Source: CAZTWC01 sp964617105 [NCBI: uncultured Myxococcia bacterium]
Lineage (GTDB): Bacteria > CAZTWC01
DNA: 6,995 nt
Direction of reading: 5' to 3'
Assembly: GCA_964617105.1 (NCBI GenBank)
Contig: CAZTWC010000202.1
Location: forward strand, 1 to 6,995
The notes below the pieces were generated by a model. The model saw nothing but the letters and a program-made list of their open reading frames with translations, was not told the origin of the DNA and made no database searches. The position numbers and the translations under genes are program-made. Of the stretch, positions 6,169 to 6,995 are shown piece after piece; the first letter of the stretch is position 1, and the number at the start of each line of letters is the position of its first letter.

Positions 6169-6667
6169 ATTGCTTAAATAGTTGAGCCATCTCTATGGCG
6201 GACATGGCGGCATCCCAACCCTTGTTGCCCGCTTTAGTACCGGCTCGTTCCACTGCCTGCTCTATAGTATCGCAGGTAAGTATTCCATAGGCAACCGGTA
6301 AACAATAATCCAGGGATACTTTGGCAATCCCCTTAGTGACCTCGGCAGCAATATAGTCAAAATGGGGAGTGGCACCTCTTATCACAGCACCCAGACAGAT
6401 TACCGTATCATAACTTTTTTTGTTTTTTCCATTAGTTTGCTGGTCGAGAATTCTTTTTAGGGCCACTGGAATTTCAAAAGTTCCCGGGGTCCTGTAAATC
6501 TCAATATTTTCAGCCTTGGCTCCGTGCCGCTTTAAGGCATCCAAAGCGCCATCCAGCAATCTTTCGGTAATAAAATCGTTAAAACGGCTAACAATAATAG
6601 CAAGATTTAACCCTTTGCCATCCAACGCCCCCTCTACCTGACGAGGCTTAAAATTATCTATGGCCAT
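6167..6667 (-). CDS. ribH: 6,7-dimethyl-8-ribityllumazine synthase (riboflavin synthase beta chain)
   Basis: This 166-aa cytosolic enzyme condenses 5-amino-6-ribitylamino-uracil with 3,4-dihydroxy-2-butanone 4-phosphate to form the lumazine precursor of riboflavin. All hallmarks are present: 'VSRFN' (26-30) with the aromatic that stacks on substrate, '[12 protein letters not shown]' (59-70), '[20 protein letters not shown]' (91-110) with catalytic H102, and '[11 protein letters not shown]' (124-134). '[10 protein letters not shown]' (141-150) supplies the phosphate-binding Arg and Lys. A short Lys/Asn/Gln-rich extension at about 75-85 ([11 protein letters not shown]) lengthens a surface loop compared with typical 150-156-aa members. 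GGAG lies 8 nt before the ATG. No other rib gene or FMN riboswitch is adjacent, so the rest of the pathway is presumably elsewhere. It is first in the apparent five-gene operon. Confidence 0.97.
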   Translation of the reverse strand: MAIDNFKPRQVEGALDGKGLNLAIIVSRFNDFITERLLDGALDALKRHGAKAENIEIYRTPGTFEIPVALKRILDQQTNGKNKKSYDTVICLGAVIRGATPHFDYIAAEVTKGIAKVSLDYCLPVAYGILTCDTIEQAVERAGTKAGNKGWDAAMSAIEMAQLFKQ

Positions 6668-6695
6668 AATCTATACTCCCAATAAAAAACAATAT

Positions 6696-6722
6696 ATTTT
6701 AGCACTAAATTGCTTAGAGCAA
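6696..6722 (-). promoter_or_regulatory. Candidate promoter for the ribH operon
   Basis: On the minus strand TTGCTC (6722-6717) is followed after 15 nt by TAAAAT (6701-6696), about 30 nt before the ribH ATG. The spacer is short for a sigma-70/sigma-A promoter; shifting the -10 to AAATAT gives 17 nt but a poorer hexamer. The -35 half overlaps a small dyad, TTGCT-TAG-AGCAA (6710-6722). This is weak, sequence-only support. Confidence 0.35.
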
Positions 6723-6723
6723 C

Positions 6724-6737
6724 ATCCCTAAAGGGAT
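6724..6737. promoter_or_regulatory. Perfect 14-bp dyad upstream of the ribH promoter (possible operator)
   Basis: ATCCCT-AA-AGGGAT is a perfect inverted repeat immediately upstream of the putative -35 and next to a second small dyad (6710-6722). The 2-nt centre and lack of a T-run argue against a terminator. The position suits a regulator binding site, but no regulator is identifiable. Confidence 0.3.
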
Positions 6738-6750
6738 CACCTTCGGCGTC

Positions 6751-6897
6751 AGATGCGCCGCTATCATTACCTTAATGCCTGAGGTCGTCGAGAGTGGTGC
6801 AGATACTAGGCGCCGGAAGTTATTTACCCGCAGGCGTATAGATAATACGCCGAGGACTAAATAACTTCCGGCAACGACGTAGATGCGCCGCTATCAT
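6751..6897. repeat. 17-bp direct repeat flanking structured element B, 130-bp spacing
   Basis: agatgcgccgctatcat occurs exactly at 6751-6767 and 6881-6897, a 130-bp offset that nearly equals the 131-bp period of the left-hand array. The right copy forms the 3' side of element B's outer helix (6879-6892). The left copy looks like the tail of a preceding unit whose hairpin body has been lost. This and element B account for most of the gap upstream of ribH. Confidence 0.85.
6793..6892 (+). other. Structured inverted-repeat element, copy B (candidate RNA or ssDNA hairpin)
   Basis: The outer helix pairs 6793-6806 with 6879-6892, with two G-U wobbles and tandem G-A/A-G mismatches (6802-6803 against 6882-6883). 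An internal loop of TAGGC (6807-6811) against AACGAC (6873-6878) follows. The perfect 15-bp inner helix is 6812-6826 with 6858-6872. A second loop has CCCGCA (6827-6832) against GAGGAC (6852-6857). The tip helix is 6833-6839 with 6845-6851 and has a 5-nt loop. Loop sequences match copies A1/A2 while helix sequences differ with pairing preserved. Wobbles are G-U only on the plus strand. No ORF lies inside. Function and transcription are unknown. Confidence 0.7.
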
Positions 6898-6913
6898 CAA
6901 CCGACATAACTTA

Positions 6914-6995
6914 TTATTTTAGCGTAGAAATAGCAGAAGCACAAGAATTAAAATAGTCAAAAAGTGTGTCTAGACTTAAAAGTTCATAACTCTTT
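6914..6995 (-). CDS. Possible C-terminal end of an upstream gene, truncated by window edge
   Basis: One minus-strand frame stays open from the window edge for 26 residues, ending DYFNSCASAISTLK, and stops at TAA (6916-6914) immediately followed by a second in-frame TAA. Tandem stops and the same orientation as the operon fit a real gene end, but 26 codons is too little to identify a family and such a run can occur by chance. If real, it ends about 22 nt before element B begins. Confidence 0.3.
   Translation of the reverse strand, partial: KSYELLSLDTLFDYFNSCASAISTLK

Noticed and set aside
6668-6995. FMN riboswitch upstream of ribH
   Set aside because: No recognisable RFN-element core appears on the minus strand; the structure present is the same element as at 504-751 and its wobble pairs favour the plus strand.

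Overview
The window is about 7 kb of AT-leaning bacterial DNA with every recognisable gene on the minus strand, so transcription runs from high to low coordinates. The core gene pair ribH-nusB is clear. The other genes are a helicase-less XPB/Ssl2-N-type protein, a CaiB/BaiF (alpha-methylacyl-CoA racemase-like) protein, a hydantoinase-fold protein and a DUF4258/DUF2283 pair. Together they suggest an anaerobic or uncultivated, Firmicutes-like lineage. No gene here fixes the taxon, so this is only an impression.

Layout from the transcription start side (right to left): 6914-6995 may be the tail of an upstream gene ending in tandem stops. Positions 6668-6913 are non-coding and hold a long structured inverted repeat (copy B), a 17-bp direct repeat and the probable ribH promoter region. 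Then come ribH (6167-6667), nusB (5697-6122), the XPB-N-like gene (3396-5654), the CaiB/BaiF gene (2146-3390) and the amidohydrolase-like gene (748-2139). Gaps are 44, 42, 5 and 6 nt, consistent with one five-gene operon. The last three genes are the most tightly packed and look translationally linked.

Positions 392-747 hold a 131-bp tandem duplication of a second structured element (copies A1 and A2). Its right inverted-repeat arm contains the stop codon of the amidohydrolase gene. To the left is a small two-gene operon with its own extended -10 promoter, DUF4258 (173-391) followed by DUF2283 (1-156, cut by the window edge).

Two points stand out. First, elements A and B, 6 kb apart, share an architecture and conserved internal-loop sequences. 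Their helices differ in sequence but stay paired through about nine compensatory base-pair changes, and every wobble pair is G-U only when read on the plus strand. This looks like an unnamed structured RNA or ssDNA element family antisense to the operon. Second, the hydantoinase-fold protein has lost nearly all metal ligands and the carbamylated lysine, so it is probably a pseudoenzyme, yet it sits in a tight operon with an intact-looking CoA-transferase/racemase-family enzyme.
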